Shown piece by piece: positions 18,228-27,948 of a stretch of DNA of 64,000 nucleotides; within the stretch, counting starts at the first letter, position 1; every line of letters begins with the position of its first letter. The DNA comes from Croceicoccus sp. (GTDB lineage: Bacteria; Pseudomonadota; Alphaproteobacteria; Sphingomonadales; Sphingomonadaceae), in NCBI GenBank assembly GCA_002694745.1, contig NZMY01000050.1, positions 280,358-344,357 of the forward strand, written 5' to 3'. The notes beneath the pieces are model-generated. The model saw only the letters and a list, made by a program, of their open reading frames with translations, had not been told where the DNA came from and did no database searches. A program made the position numbers and the translations under genes.

Positions 18228-18675
18228 TGTCGTTCAGCCCGTGCCGCAGGCCCCAGATCGGAACGCGGGCATCGGTCGTCTTCTGATAGACATGGTCCCA
18301 GCGCGCGAAAGCCGCCTCGACGTCAGCCTCGTTCATCGGCTTGTCGGGTTGGAACGCGTCGAACCCGCAGCGGCGCATATAGGCCAGCTGGTCGACAGCG
18401 ACATCGCCCACGGCGCGGATTTCGCCGGTATAGCCCGCCTCGCGCAGGATCTGCGCCGCCGAATAGCCGCGGCCATCGGTGAAGCTGGGAAAGTTGATCT
18501 CGACCCGCGTCACATGCCCCAGATGGGGCAGCAGTTCGCGCGTGTCGTCGCCCGGCTCGATGCGGACCGCGCCGGCGTTGGACTGCTCGGCGAAGGAATC
18601 GACGGTCACGGCGGGCGCATCGCTGGATGCGTCGTCGCGCAGGCGGACGAGGCCGGTAAAACTTGCGTCAGTCAT
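18208..18675 (-). CDS. DUF934 domain-containing protein
   Basis: A 155-residue protein of the DUF934 family, always seen next to sulfite reduction genes in proteobacteria; its role is not established. The central part reads LLPHLGHVTRVEINFPSFTDGRGYS and IRAVGDVAVDQLAYMRRCGFDAF, the conserved part of the family. The ATG at 18675 (MTDASFTGL) was chosen over an upstream one because it overlaps the cysI stop by 8 bases. It overlaps cysH at the other end by 20 bases. Tight coupling suggests that it acts in the same pathway, perhaps in sulfite reductase assembly or electron supply. Confidence 0.9.
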   Translation of the reverse strand: MTDASFTGLVRLRDDASSDAPAVTVDSFAEQSNAGAVRIEPGDDTRELLPHLGHVTRVEINFPSFTDGRGYSAAQILREAGYTGEIRAVGDVAVDQLAYMRRCGFDAFQPDKPMNEADVEAAFARWDHVYQKTTDARVPIWGLRHGLNDNAGADG

Positions 18676-20302
18676 AAAGAGCCTCCTTGAAAGGAGCCAT
18701 GCCGATCCGGCGATAGGTATCGAGGAACCGCTCGCCATCGCTGCGCTGAGCGAGATAGACGTCGGTCACGGTCTCGACCGCCGCAACGATGCCGTCCTCG
18801 TCGAAACCGGGGCCGGTGATCTTGGCCAGCGACGTATCTTCCGCTTCCGAACCGCCCAGCAGCAACTGGTAGTTCTCGGTCCCTTTGCGGTCGACGCCCA
18901 GAATGCCGATATGGCCCGCATGGTGATGCCCGCAGGCATTGATGCAGCCCGAGATCTTCAGCTTCAGCTGGCCCAGCTCGTTGCCCTTGCCGCTGGCGGC
19001 GAAACGCTCGGAAATCTTCTGCGCGACCGGGATCGAACGCGCATTGGCAAGGCTGCAATAGTCGAGGCCCGGGCAGGCGATGATGTCGTCGATCTGGTCG
19101 AGGTTGGGCGTAGACAGCCCCGCCGCGTCCAGCCGTGCGAACAGCGCGGGCAGATCGGCGATCTTCACATGCGGCAGAACGATGTTCTGCGTGTGCATCA
19201 CGCGGCATTCGTCTAAGCTGAACTCGCTGGCGAGATCGGCCATCAAGTGCATCTGTTCCACCGACGCATCGCCGGGGATGCCGCCCACGGGCTTCAGCGA
19301 AATCACCGCGCTGACATAGCCGTCGGCCTTGTGCTGATGCGTATTGCGGTCAACCCACAGCGCGAAATCGGAATCGCTGCGATCCACGTCGGACGAAAGA
19401 CCGCTCTCGAACGGCGGATCCGCGAAATAGGTCTTGATGCGCTCAAGCTCGGCGAAGGGCGGTTCGACGCCCTGTTCCAGCATGTGCGCGTATTCTTCCT
19501 CGACCTGGCGGGTATATTCCTCCGCGCCCAGCTCGTGGACCAGGATCTTGATCCGCGCCTTGTATTTGTTGTCGCGCCGACCATAGCGGTTGTAAACGCG
19601 CAGGCATGCCTCGGCATAGGTGATCAGCCGATCGAGCGGCACGAAGTCGTTGATGCAGGGCGCGATCATCGGCGTACGCCCCATGCCGCCGCCGACGTAG
19701 AACGCGGCGCCCAATTCGCCCGCGTCATTCCGCACGATCTGGATGCCGATATCGTGCAAGCGCATCGCCGCACGGTCGGTGTCGCTGGCGATCACGCAGA
19801 TCTTGAACTTGCGCGGCAGATAGCTGAACTCCGGATGGAAGCTCGACCACTGGCGCATGAGCTCGGCATAGGGGCGCGGATCGATCAGCTCGTCCGCCGC
19901 GGCGCCCGCGAAATGGTCGGAGCTGATGTTGCGGATGCAATTGCCGCTGGTCTGGATGGCATGCATCTCGACCTTGGCAAGATCGGCCAGGATCTCGGGC
20001 GCGTCTTCCAGCTTGATCCAGTTGTACTGGATGTTCTGTCGTGTGGTGAAATGGCCATAGCCGCGGTCGTATTTCTCGGCGATGTCGGCCAGAGCATGCA
20101 TCTGCGCGCCCGACAGCGTGCCATAGGGCACCGCGACGCGCAGCATATAGGCGTGCAGCTGCAGATAGAGGCCGTTCATCAGCCGCAGCGGCCGGAACTT
20201 CTCTTCGGGCAGCTCGCCCGACAGGCGGCGGCGGGTCTGGTCGCGGAATTCCTCGACGCGGGTGTCGACTTGTCGCTGGTCGTATTGGTCGTACTTGTAC
20301 AT
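18668..20302 (-). CDS. cysI: nitrite/sulfite reductase (siroheme, [4Fe-4S])
   Basis: A 544-residue siroheme enzyme reducing sulfite to sulfide by six electrons; nitrite reduction cannot be excluded by sequence. It contains two homologous ferredoxin-like halves. The cluster-siroheme ligands appear as CPGLDYC (C-x5-C) and SGCINACGHHH (C-x3-C) in the C-terminal half. YGHFTTRQNIQYNWIKL is the typical N-terminal segment. Membership in the operon with cobA (siroheme) and cysH fits sulfite. No cysJ-like flavoprotein is next to it, so the electron donor is elsewhere. ATG at 20302 was used; it lies just after the DUF2849 stop. Confidence 0.93.
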   Translation of the reverse strand: MYKYDQYDQRQVDTRVEEFRDQTRRRLSGELPEEKFRPLRLMNGLYLQLHAYMLRVAVPYGTLSGAQMHALADIAEKYDRGYGHFTTRQNIQYNWIKLEDAPEILADLAKVEMHAIQTSGNCIRNISSDHFAGAAADELIDPRPYAELMRQWSSFHPEFSYLPRKFKICVIASDTDRAAMRLHDIGIQIVRNDAGELGAAFYVGGGMGRTPMIAPCINDFVPLDRLITYAEACLRVYNRYGRRDNKYKARIKILVHELGAEEYTRQVEEEYAHMLEQGVEPPFAELERIKTYFADPPFESGLSSDVDRSDSDFALWVDRNTHQHKADGYVSAVISLKPVGGIPGDASVEQMHLMADLASEFSLDECRVMHTQNIVLPHVKIADLPALFARLDAAGLSTPNLDQIDDIIACPGLDYCSLANARSIPVAQKISERFAASGKGNELGQLKLKISGCINACGHHHAGHIGILGVDRKGTENYQLLLGGSEAEDTSLAKITGPGFDEDGIVAAVETVTDVYLAQRSDGERFLDTYRRIGMAPFKEALYD

Positions 20303-20303
20303 A

Positions 20304-20600
20304 TCAGATCACCCAGTTGCCGGCGGTGGGGTCGGCGGGTTTCAGAGTCAGGTCGGGCCGCACGGTGGGGCCCAGCGCGCGAATGCGCTCCTTGATGTGC
20401 GAGGGGCGAATGCCCTGATCGTCGGTTTCGGCATCGACCGCATAGGGCACGTTGACGCGGCGTTCGGCTTCCTCGCGCGCGGCGATCTCGTCAGCCCGGT
20501 CGCCCACGTCGACCGCGTCGTTCACGTGGAGCGACCAGTCGGTGCCGGTCCACCAGATGACCTCTCCGGTCTTGAGGTCATTGCCTGTCAGGATCTTCAT
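20304..20600 (-). CDS. DUF2849 domain-containing protein
   Basis: A 98-residue soluble protein of the DUF2849 family, known mainly from alphaproteobacterial sulfite-reduction operons; function unknown. It begins MKILTGNDLKTGEVIWWTG and holds no cysteines, so it is not a metal or cluster carrier. The ATG at 20600 overlaps the end of the cobA gene by four bases (ATGA), implying translational coupling. cysI begins one base downstream of the stop. Confidence 0.9.
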   Translation of the reverse strand: MKILTGNDLKTGEVIWWTGTDWSLHVNDAVDVGDRADEIAAREEAERRVNVPYAVDAETDDQGIRPSHIKERIRALGPTVRPDLTLKPADPTAGNWVI

Positions 20601-21394
20601 TGTTGTGCTTCCATCGCAATATGCGCCAGCGCCGCGTCGGGCTCGCGCGTGACTTCGCCGATCACGATCAGCGCGGGGCTGCGCACGCCGTTGTCGGCCA
20701 CGATATCGGGCAGGCCCGCCAATACCCCGCGCAGCACGCGCATGCCGGGAAGCGAGGCACGCTCCACCACGGCGACGGCGGCGTCGGGGGCAAGCCCGTC
20801 TTCCATCAGCTTTTCCGAAATCTGGGCCGCGGTGGCGACCCCCATATAGATCACCAGCGTGCGACCCACGCCCGCAAGGCCCGACCAGTCCTGCTCTGAC
20901 AACCCCTTGCACTGGCCCGCGACAAAGCTGACGATGCTGGCATGGTCGCGGTGGGTCAGCGGAATCTCGGCCAGCGAGGCGGCGGCCTGCGCGGCGGAGA
21001 TGCCGGGGACGATCTGCACCGGAACGCCCGCAGCGCGGCAGGCCTCGGCCTCTTCGCCACCGCGCCCGAAGATCAGCGGATCGCCGCCCTTCAGCCGCAC
21101 GACATCGTTGCCGGCCAGCGCCTCGCGCACCAGCAGGGCGCAGATGTCTTCCTGCTTCATCGTGTGCCGCGCGCGGGATTTCGCAACGGAAATCAACCGC
21201 GCATCGCTGGGTGCCATCGCCAGAATGTCCGCACCAACCAACCCGTCATGAACCACGACGGATGCGTCGGCGATCAACCGGGCGGCACGCAGCGTCAGCA
21301 AATCGGGATCGCCCGGCCCCGCGCCCACAAGGCTTACCGTGCCGATGCGGGCCGTCCCGATATGGGCGGCGGAAGAAGCGATGGGATTGACCAT
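20597..21394 (-). CDS. cobA: uroporphyrinogen-III C-methyltransferase
   Basis: A 265-residue SUMT enzyme that methylates uroporphyrinogen III twice to precorrin-2, the precursor of siroheme. Motifs: VGAGPGDPDLLTLRA, VRLKGGDPLIFGRGGEEAEA, and VPGISAAQAAASLAEIPLTHR. It heads the operon that includes the siroheme-dependent sulfite reductase. The dehydrogenase/ferrochelatase part of E. coli CysG is not fused here, so siroheme completion must be carried out by another gene. It is separated from mscS by a 100-base gap. Confidence 0.94.
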   Translation of the reverse strand: MVNPIASSAAHIGTARIGTVSLVGAGPGDPDLLTLRAARLIADASVVVHDGLVGADILAMAPSDARLISVAKSRARHTMKQEDICALLVREALAGNDVVRLKGGDPLIFGRGGEEAEACRAAGVPVQIVPGISAAQAAASLAEIPLTHRDHASIVSFVAGQCKGLSEQDWSGLAGVGRTLVIYMGVATAAQISEKLMEDGLAPDAAVAVVERASLPGMRVLRGVLAGLPDIVADNGVRSPALIVIGEVTREPDAALAHIAMEAQQ

Positions 21395-21494
21395 GGCGTC
21401 CAGATGGTCCCTGCAACGGGCAAGTGCCAGCCAGAATGCCTAAAAGGGGGGGTAGGTCAGCTTTAGCCGAAGTTTTGGCCTTGTTGTCAGAGGT

Positions 21495-22649
21495 TTACGA
21501 CGGATTTTCTCCCGATCTGTCCAGCCGCTGCCCGATCGCTGCGACAAGCTGGTCGAACTGGTCGTTGCGCCGCAAGTTGATGTCGCGCTGCGGGAAGGGG
21601 ATTTCGATCTCGCTTTCCTGAAACAGGTCCCACAGCTTCTTGAGCACTTCCGACCGGATATTGCCCAGCCCGTTTTCCGGATCGCGGATCCAGCAATGGA
21701 TCGTGAAATCCACCGAACTGTCGCCATAGCCCGAAAGCCACACCGTCGGCGCGGGCGATTTCAGCACCCGGTCCGACGCCGCCGCCGCTTCCAGCATCAG
21801 TCTCTCCGCCAGCTTGATGTCGCAGTTGTAGGATACGCCGACATTCACCTGCATGCGCACGTCGCGGCTGGAATAGGACCAGTTCTCGACTTGGTTGATC
21901 ATCAGGTTTTCGTTCGGGATCAGATATTCCTTTTCGTCGCGGGTGACGATGGACACGGCGCGAATGCCGATGCGGCGGATCTGGCCGAATGTCTCGTTCC
22001 CGGCGGTATCGGACACCGCGATGACGTCGCCGGGTTTGATCGAGCGGTCCATCAATAGGATGATTCCCGCGATCAGGTTGCCGAAGGTTTTCTGCAGGCC
22101 GAAACCGATGGCAAGGCCGAACGCGCCCGAAAACACCGCCAGCGCCGTCAGGTCGATGCCGAGTATGTCGATTCCGATCAAGATGACGATGGCCCAGACG
22201 ACCAGCGTGATCACCTTGTCGGCCAGCAGGTTCTGCGTGGCGGACAGGTTGGTGAACTTGTCCAGCGCCTTTTGCGCCATCCTGACGCCCAGCCGGCCGA
22301 TCACGAAAATGCCGATAAGGACCATCACCACCAGCAGCGCTGTCCAGACCGAGAAGCGCGTGTCGCCGATGGTCACGCCCCAGCTGTCGAGCTTGTCGAT
22401 CACGCCGCCCAGCGTCATCGAATGCTCCTGCAACGCTTCCTTGATCTGGTCCGCGCCTTCGATCGGCCCCTCCGCAAGGGGGCGCGTGGTTTCGGGCAGG
22501 GCCGCGGCATCGGTGGCGGGGCCGGCCGCTGGCGCGCTGGCGTCCGCCGCCTCGGCCGCGGTCTCGGTCGCCGCGGCCAGATCGGCAGAAGCGCTTTCGG
22601 GGCCGCCCGTCCCTGCGGCCGACAATATCGCGCTCCATCCGATCGTCAT
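21495..22649 (-). CDS. MscS-family mechanosensitive ion channel
   Basis: A 384-residue inner-membrane channel of small-conductance mechanosensitive type. After an Ala-rich and charged N-terminal part (residues 1-90) come membrane helices, FSVWTALLVVMVLIGIFV and LVVWAIVILIGIDILGIDL. The pore helix TM3 reads ALAVFSGAFGLAIGFGLQ and is followed by NLIAGIILLMDRSIKPGD and the MscS beta and C-terminal domains (FIPN-type LIPNENLMINQVENWSYS). The ATG at 22649 overlaps the metC stop by 4 bases, so it is translated with metC. The Ala-rich N-terminal extension is longer than in E. coli MscS. Confidence 0.9.
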   Translation of the reverse strand: MTIGWSAILSAAGTGGPESASADLAAATETAAEAADASAPAAGPATDAAALPETTRPLAEGPIEGADQIKEALQEHSMTLGGVIDKLDSWGVTIGDTRFSVWTALLVVMVLIGIFVIGRLGVRMAQKALDKFTNLSATQNLLADKVITLVVWAIVILIGIDILGIDLTALAVFSGAFGLAIGFGLQKTFGNLIAGIILLMDRSIKPGDVIAVSDTAGNETFGQIRRIGIRAVSIVTRDEKEYLIPNENLMINQVENWSYSSRDVRMQVNVGVSYNCDIKLAERLMLEAAAASDRVLKSPAPTVWLSGYGDSSVDFTIHCWIRDPENGLGNIRSEVLKKLWDLFQESEIEIPFPQRDINLRRNDQFDQLVAAIGQRLDRSGENPS

Positions 22650-23911
22650 TCACCAGCCTCCATTGCCGCAAATCCCTGCTCAAGATCGGCGATCAAATCC
22701 GCCGGATCTTCGAGCCCGATGGACAGGCGTATCGCAAAACGGTCGCCTTCGTCCAATGGCGGCCCGTCGCCGCCTTCGCGCGCGGCAGGCGGCCAGCTCG
22801 TCACCGAACGACACGTGGCCGGGTCTACCGGCAGGGCAAGGCTTTCGAACCCGCCCCAGCTATAGCCGATGCCGAACAGTCGCAGCGCATCGACCAGCCG
22901 CGCCCGCGCCGCCGCGTCGCGGCCTTTGAGGACAAAGGCGAACAGGCCGCAGCCCCCCGTGAAGTCGCGCTTCCAAAGGGCATGGCCCGGCGCGCCTTCC
23001 AGCATGGGGCACAGCACGGCGGCGACTTCGGCGCGTTCGCTCAGCCAGCGGGCGACCGCCAGCGCGCTCTCGGTTTCTCGCCGCAGCCGAAGATCGAGCG
23101 TGCGCAGCCCGCGCAGCGCCAGCGCCGCATCGTCGGGCGACACCACCTGTCCCAATTGCTGCGCGGTGCGGCGAAGCCTGCGATAGAGCCTTTCGGTCGC
23201 GGATACCGCGCCCATCATCAGGTCGGAGTGCCCGCCGACATGCTTGGTCAGCGCGGTGATCACCCCGTCGCAGCCATGCGACAATCCGGAAAAGCCGGTG
23301 GGTCCCGCCCATGTGTTGTCGATCAGCACCCAGGCCCCCGCATCCTTCGCGATGGCGGCAAGGGCAGGCACGTCGCAGACCTCGAACGTCAGGCTGCCCG
23401 GTGCCTCCAGCAGCACCGCGCCGATCCTGCCGCCTGTTGCGCACAGGCTGCGAAAGCCTTCGATGTCCAGCGGATCGAAGAATTCGGGCTGCACCCCGAA
23501 TGTCTTCATCAGGCCGGTGCCGATGCTGCGCGACGGATCATAGGCATTGTCGCTGATCAGCAAGCGGTCGCCCGGCTTGAGCACGGCGAGATAGCTGCCC
23601 GTGATCGCCGCCACGCCCGATGGGTAGAGCATGGTGCCGAACGCGCCTTCCTCAAGACCCGTCAGCGCATCGGCCAAAGCCCATTGCGTCGGCGCGCCGC
23701 GGCGGCCGTAGAAGAAACGGCCATCCTCGTTCGAACCGGCTGCCGCTTCCTTAAGTGCGGCGCAACTTTCGTAAAGATGTGTGCTGGCCCGCCAGATCGG
23801 CGGATTGACGACTCCGCCGGGCAGGTCGGGCACTTTGGTCCATTGCCTGCGCCGTCCAGCCTCGACAAGGCGGGTGCCGATGCGATGCTTCGCTGCGTCC
23901 CGATCAGCCAA
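22646..23911 (-). CDS. metC: cystathionine beta-lyase
   Basis: A 421-residue PLP enzyme of the gamma-family cleaving cystathionine to homocysteine. Key parts: FYGRRGAPTQWALADALTGLEEG, the PLP-lysine region DGVITALTKHVGGHSDLMMG with Lys in LTKH, and the SWGGFESLALP motif of this subfamily. The start is not an ATG: a TTG at 23911 gives LADRDAAKHRIGTRLVEAG, the conserved N-terminus, and overlaps the sseA stop by 8 bases. The frame continues upstream but would overlap sseA far more. It overlaps the downstream mscS by 4 bases. Related gamma-family enzymes differ mainly in substrate, so the exact reaction is inferred. Confidence 0.9.
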   Translation of the reverse strand: MADRDAAKHRIGTRLVEAGRRRQWTKVPDLPGGVVNPPIWRASTHLYESCAALKEAAAGSNEDGRFFYGRRGAPTQWALADALTGLEEGAFGTMLYPSGVAAITGSYLAVLKPGDRLLISDNAYDPSRSIGTGLMKTFGVQPEFFDPLDIEGFRSLCATGGRIGAVLLEAPGSLTFEVCDVPALAAIAKDAGAWVLIDNTWAGPTGFSGLSHGCDGVITALTKHVGGHSDLMMGAVSATERLYRRLRRTAQQLGQVVSPDDAALALRGLRTLDLRLRRETESALAVARWLSERAEVAAVLCPMLEGAPGHALWKRDFTGGCGLFAFVLKGRDAAARARLVDALRLFGIGYSWGGFESLALPVDPATCRSVTSWPPAAREGGDGPPLDEGDRFAIRLSIGLEDPADLIADLEQGFAAMEAGE

Positions 23912-24764
23912 GCCGAGGCGCTCCGGCCGGGCCCTGTTCCTTGGGTGTATCGGGATCGCTGCCCCATTCGGACCAGCTGCCGTCGTAGAGCGCCACGTCC
24001 CGCTTGCCGAGCCGCGCCAGCGCGAGGCTGAGGACGGCGGCGGTGACGCCCGATCCGCAGCTGGTGATGACCGGGCGTTCCAGATCGACACCGGCGGCCA
24101 CGAATTCCGCCTCGATTTCCGATGGGGCCTTCATCGTGCCGCCCGCCCCGTACAGCATGCCGATGGGCAGGTTGCGCGCGCCGGGGATGTGGCCCGACGC
24201 CATGCCGGGACGCGGCTCCGGCTCGTCGGCGGTAAAACGTCCCGCCCCGCGCGCATCGACGACTTGCGCGCTGCCTTTCAGCGAATCGAGCACCGCCTGC
24301 TTGTCGCGGAGCAGCGATGGATCGGGGTTCGCGGTGAAATCGCCCGGTGCGGCGGGGTCATCCTCGCGCGTTTCGGGCCGCCCCTCGGCCTTCCATTTCG
24401 CCAGCCCGCCGTCGAGGACGGAGACATTCTTCGCGCCGAACAATGTGAACAGGAACCAGGCCCGCGCCGCGCTTTTCAGCGGGCTGTCGTCGTAGAGCAC
24501 GACATGGCTGGCGTCCGACACGCCCAGTTCGCGCACCCTGTCCTGAAATTGCTGCGCGGTCGGAACCGTGTTGTCGAACTCGGCCGCCGGATCGCTGAGC
24601 GCCGCAAGGTCGAGGAAACGCGCCCCCGCGATGTGCCCCGCCGCGAATTCGGCCTTCGCGTCGCGGCCGGTGGGAGCGAGGTGATAGCTGGCGTCCAGCA
24701 CCACCAGATCGGGCGATCCTAGCTTGGCTGCAAGCCAGTCGGTCGAAACGAGCAAATGTGTCAT
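23904..24764 (-). CDS. sseA: 3-mercaptopyruvate/thiosulfate sulfurtransferase
   Basis: A 286-residue protein with two rhodanese domains (about residues 5-125 and 155-275). The second holds the active-site loop with cysteine, C-G-S-G-V-T-A. That loop is typical of mercaptopyruvate sulfurtransferases, so a persulfide from 3-mercaptopyruvate is the likely product, although thiosulfate use is possible. It is divergent from queF with a 93-base gap, and heads the sseA-metC-mscS operon. Confidence 0.92.
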   Translation of the reverse strand: MTHLLVSTDWLAAKLGSPDLVVLDASYHLAPTGRDAKAEFAAGHIAGARFLDLAALSDPAAEFDNTVPTAQQFQDRVRELGVSDASHVVLYDDSPLKSAARAWFLFTLFGAKNVSVLDGGLAKWKAEGRPETREDDPAAPGDFTANPDPSLLRDKQAVLDSLKGSAQVVDARGAGRFTADEPEPRPGMASGHIPGARNLPIGMLYGAGGTMKAPSEIEAEFVAAGVDLERPVITSCGSGVTAAVLSLALARLGKRDVALYDGSWSEWGSDPDTPKEQGPAGAPRLG

Positions 24765-24857
24765 GCCGCATTGCTAGCCGATGGCAGGCCGTCCCGCCAA
24801 GAGCGCTCTCGTGAGTGCGAACTTGAGTGAGGGGCGGCAAAGTGCCAAAGCGCCGCC

Positions 24858-25334
24858 ATGGCCGACGACAACGCACAATCGACCCCGACCGCGCCGAAGT
24901 ATCTGGGGCAGAACAGCGCGCTTCCCGCTTCGCCCGAGGAGGCGGTGCTCGACTATGTCCCGAACCCGCGGGCCGGGTCGCTCTACATGGTCCGTTTCGC
25001 CGCGCCGGAGTTTACCTCGCTGTGCCCGGTGACCGGACAGCCCGATTTCGCGCATCTGGTGATCGATTATGCGCCGGGCGAGATGATCGTCGAATCGAAA
25101 TCGCTCAAGCTGTTTCTCGGCTCGTTCCGCAACCATTGCGGCTTTCACGAGGATGTGACCGTCGGCATCGGCCAGCGCCTTTTCGAGGAAATGGCACCGC
25201 GCTGGCTACGCATCGGAGGATACTGGTATCCGCGCGGCGGCATCCCGATCGACGTGTTCTGGCAAAGCGGCACCGTGCCCGAGGGACTATGGGTGCCCGA
25301 ACAGGGCGTGTCGTCCTATCGCGGGCGGGGCTGA
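24858..25334 (+). CDS. queF: NADPH-dependent 7-cyano-7-deazaguanine reductase QueF
   Basis: A 158-residue unimodular QueF that reduces preQ0 to preQ1 in queuosine synthesis for tRNA. The catalytic cysteine lies in [16 protein letters not shown] and the family-specific [15 protein letters not shown] follows. ATG at 24858. No preQ1 riboswitch was recognised in the 93-base divergent gap to sseA, although folding cannot be excluded. The other que genes are not in the window. Confidence 0.95.
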   Translation: MADDNAQSTPTAPKYLGQNSALPASPEEAVLDYVPNPRAGSLYMVRFAAPEFTSLCPVTGQPDFAHLVIDYAPGEMIVESKSLKLFLGSFRNHCGFHEDVTVGIGQRLFEEMAPRWLRIGGYWYPRGGIPIDVFWQSGTVPEGLWVPEQGVSSYRGRG

Positions 25335-25516
25335 AGACCGGGGCTCTTCGCGGCTGTGGATCGAAGCAGCCAGACGCACGCCAGCTATTTGACTTTAACC
25401 ATATTTTGACCTGCTATCGCCCAACAGGCGGTATGATGGGGGCGCGCCTGCCGGTCCGGTGACGGATCGTGGTCGACGGTTACGACCGCCAGCCCCCACG
25501 GGACGCAGGGGTTGCG

Positions 25517-27895
25517 ATGAAAACTGACCGGAACGACCGTGCCCGCCTTGCCGCGGGTGCCGCAGTAATGCTGGCGGCGATGAACGCCGCGCCCGCGCTG
25601 GCCCGCGATTGCCTGCTCGACACGAATAATGACGGGGTCGCGACCGCCTCCACCGACACGGACGGCGGGGCGGAATCGGCGAACCAGCCCGACCGGCTGG
25701 CCTGCGGACCCTATACGAATGCCGCAGCCAGCGGGGCGGTCTCGGTCGGCGTGTCGTCCAGCGCGTCGGGCGCCTATTCGATGGCGGCGGGGTATCTTGC
25801 CGCCGCCTATCAGCGCGACGCGATCGCGCTGGGCAACCAGGCCGAGGGTAGCAGCCAGCAGGCAGTCGCCATCGGAGCCTATGCGACGGTCCAGACCGGC
25901 GCGATCAGTTCCACCGGCTATGCGGGCGTGGCGGTGGGTTACAGCGCCTATGCCGAAAATGGCGGCGTGGCGATGGGCAAGGATTCGGACGCACGCGGCG
26001 GCGTCGCATTGGGGCGCGTGTCCTTCGCGTCGGACGAAACCGGCGCGGCGCTGGGCGTTTCCAGCGTGGCCGGATCCGGATCGGTCGCGGCCGGCCATGG
26101 CGCATCGGCCGCGAACCGGGGCGTGGCGGTTGGGCAGGCGGCGACGGCAGGCGGGGTCGGATCGACGGCGCTGGGCAGCTATGGCGCCTATGGCTCGACG
26201 CAGAAAACATCGGCGAGCGCCACCAATGCAACGGCCCTCGGCGCAGGATCGGTCGCCAAGGCGGAAAATGCGGTTGCGCTGGGCGCGAATTCGCTGGCCG
26301 ATGTCGCGGGCACGGTCTCGGTCGGTAGCGAGACGATCAAGCGCCGGATGGTGAACCTTGCCGACGGAACCGGTGCCAGCGATGCCGCGACGGTCGGGCA
26401 GATGAACACCGCCATCGCCAGCGCGGTCGCCGGAATCGAACCCGCCCCCGCGCCTGCCGAGATGCCGCATCTCGCGGTGAACAGCAGCTTGGCGGATGCC
26501 GGTGCGGCGGGCAGCGAATCGGTTGCGCTTGGCGGAAACGCGCAGGCGCAGGCAGCCGGATCGGTCGCGCTTGGCAGCGGGTCTTCGGCGGACCGCACCA
26601 ACAGCGTATCGGTGGGCCATGCGGGGCTGCAGCGCCAGATCGTGAACGTCGCCGCCGGATCGCAGGAAAGCGACGCGGTGAACCTCGGCCAGATGAACAG
26701 CGCCATCGCCACCGCCATTGCGGGCATCGAACCGGTCGGGGACGGTGGCAGCGCCAATCCCTATCTGGCGGTGAACAGCAGCGGGACCATTGCGGCGGCA
26801 GGCGGAGAAGACGCGATCGCACTGGGCGTGCAATCGTCGGCGTCCGCCGCGCAGGGCATCGCCATCGGCAAGGACAGCAGCGCCAGCGGCGGGGCGGGCG
26901 CGATGGCGCTCGGTCTCGCTTCCTCGGCAGTGGGTGTCGGCGCGGCGTCGGTGGGCAGCGGCTCGTCGGCCAGTGGCGATTCGGCGCTGGCGCTCGGGTC
27001 CGGCAGCGCAGCCAGTGCGAATTACGCCTCTGCCATCGGGCGCGACGCACGTGCGCAAGGCGACGGTTCGACCGCCACCGGCTATCGCGCCGGCGCGACG
27101 GGCGGCTATTCCAGCGCGACCGGCTTCAACGCGCAGGCAAGCGGCAGCCAGTCGGGCGCGGTCGGCGCATTGTCGGTCGCTTCCGGAACGGGCGCGATGG
27201 CCGTGGGCGTGCGTTCGGCCAGCACCAGCAGCTATGCCAGTTCGGTCGGCTATCGCGCGACGGCATCGGGCGGGCGGACGACGGCGATCGGCGTGCTTGC
27301 CGCCGCCAGCGCGACCGCAGCCACCGCAATCGGGGGCGAGGCGGTGGCGGGCCACACCTATGCTACGGCCATCGGTTACGGCGCGAAGACCACGGCCAGC
27401 AACCAGCTCGCGCTGGGGGGCGCGAATTCGTCGGTGCGCATCGGCGATATCGGTGCCTCAACTGCGGCGCAAGACGGCCAGCTCTATGCGGTGACCGTGG
27501 ACGCGAACGGCACGCTGGGACGCGGCAGCGCGCTGGCGAGCGCGCAGCAACTCGCTTCGCTGGGCATGTCGCTGCAGGCCGTGGCGGCCGTCTCGCATGA
27601 GCAATTCGCGCAGCTGGAGGGACAGGTCGACCAGCTGTTCGACATCGCCGCGCAGGGCCGCAGGGAGATGCGGCGCGGCATTGCCGCCACCGCCGCCATG
27701 GCCGATCCGCATTTCCCCAGCGGGCCGGGCCGCACCAGCTATGCCAGCAATGTCGCCATGTTCCGCGGCGAGGTCGGCGTGTCGGCAGGGCTGATGCACC
27801 GGATCGATGGCGACACGCCGTTCGCGCTGACCGCAGGGGCCAGCTATGGCGGGGGGAGCAATACGGCGGTGCGCGCAGGCATCGCCGGCGAGTTC
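25517..27895 (+). CDS. trimeric autotransporter adhesin (YadA-like)
   Basis: About 792 residues. A signal peptide (MKTDRNDRARLAAGAAVMLA... to A-L-A-R near residue 30) leads into an Asp-rich segment (DTNNDGVATASTDTDG, residues 35-50). Ser/Ala/Gly-rich YadA-head repeats follow (such as SVALGSGSSADRTNSVSVG), with two necks (RRMVNLADGTGASDAATVGQ near 274 and RQIVNVAAGSQESDAVNLGQ near 371) and a third head region up to about residue 650. A C-terminal coiled coil and anchor (from about 690, ending AGIAGEF) form the trimeric beta-barrel. ATG at 25517 was chosen over a GTG at 25469 because it gives the signal peptide and has AGGGG upstream. It probably mediates surface attachment; ligand unknown. Little classical stalk is seen. 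Confidence 0.9.
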
Positions 27896-27948
27896 TAGCG
27901 CACGCCAAGGGTTTCGTTTCGCGGCGAAACCGCTACCACGCAGCGCCT

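Noticed and set aside
24765-24857. preQ1 riboswitch upstream of queF
   Set aside because: No recognisable preQ1 aptamer pattern in the 93-base gap, which also serves the divergent sseA.
25385-27355. 656-codon minus-strand frame over the adhesin
   Set aside because: Arg-rich mirror of the adhesin's repeated codons; no start signal or domain.
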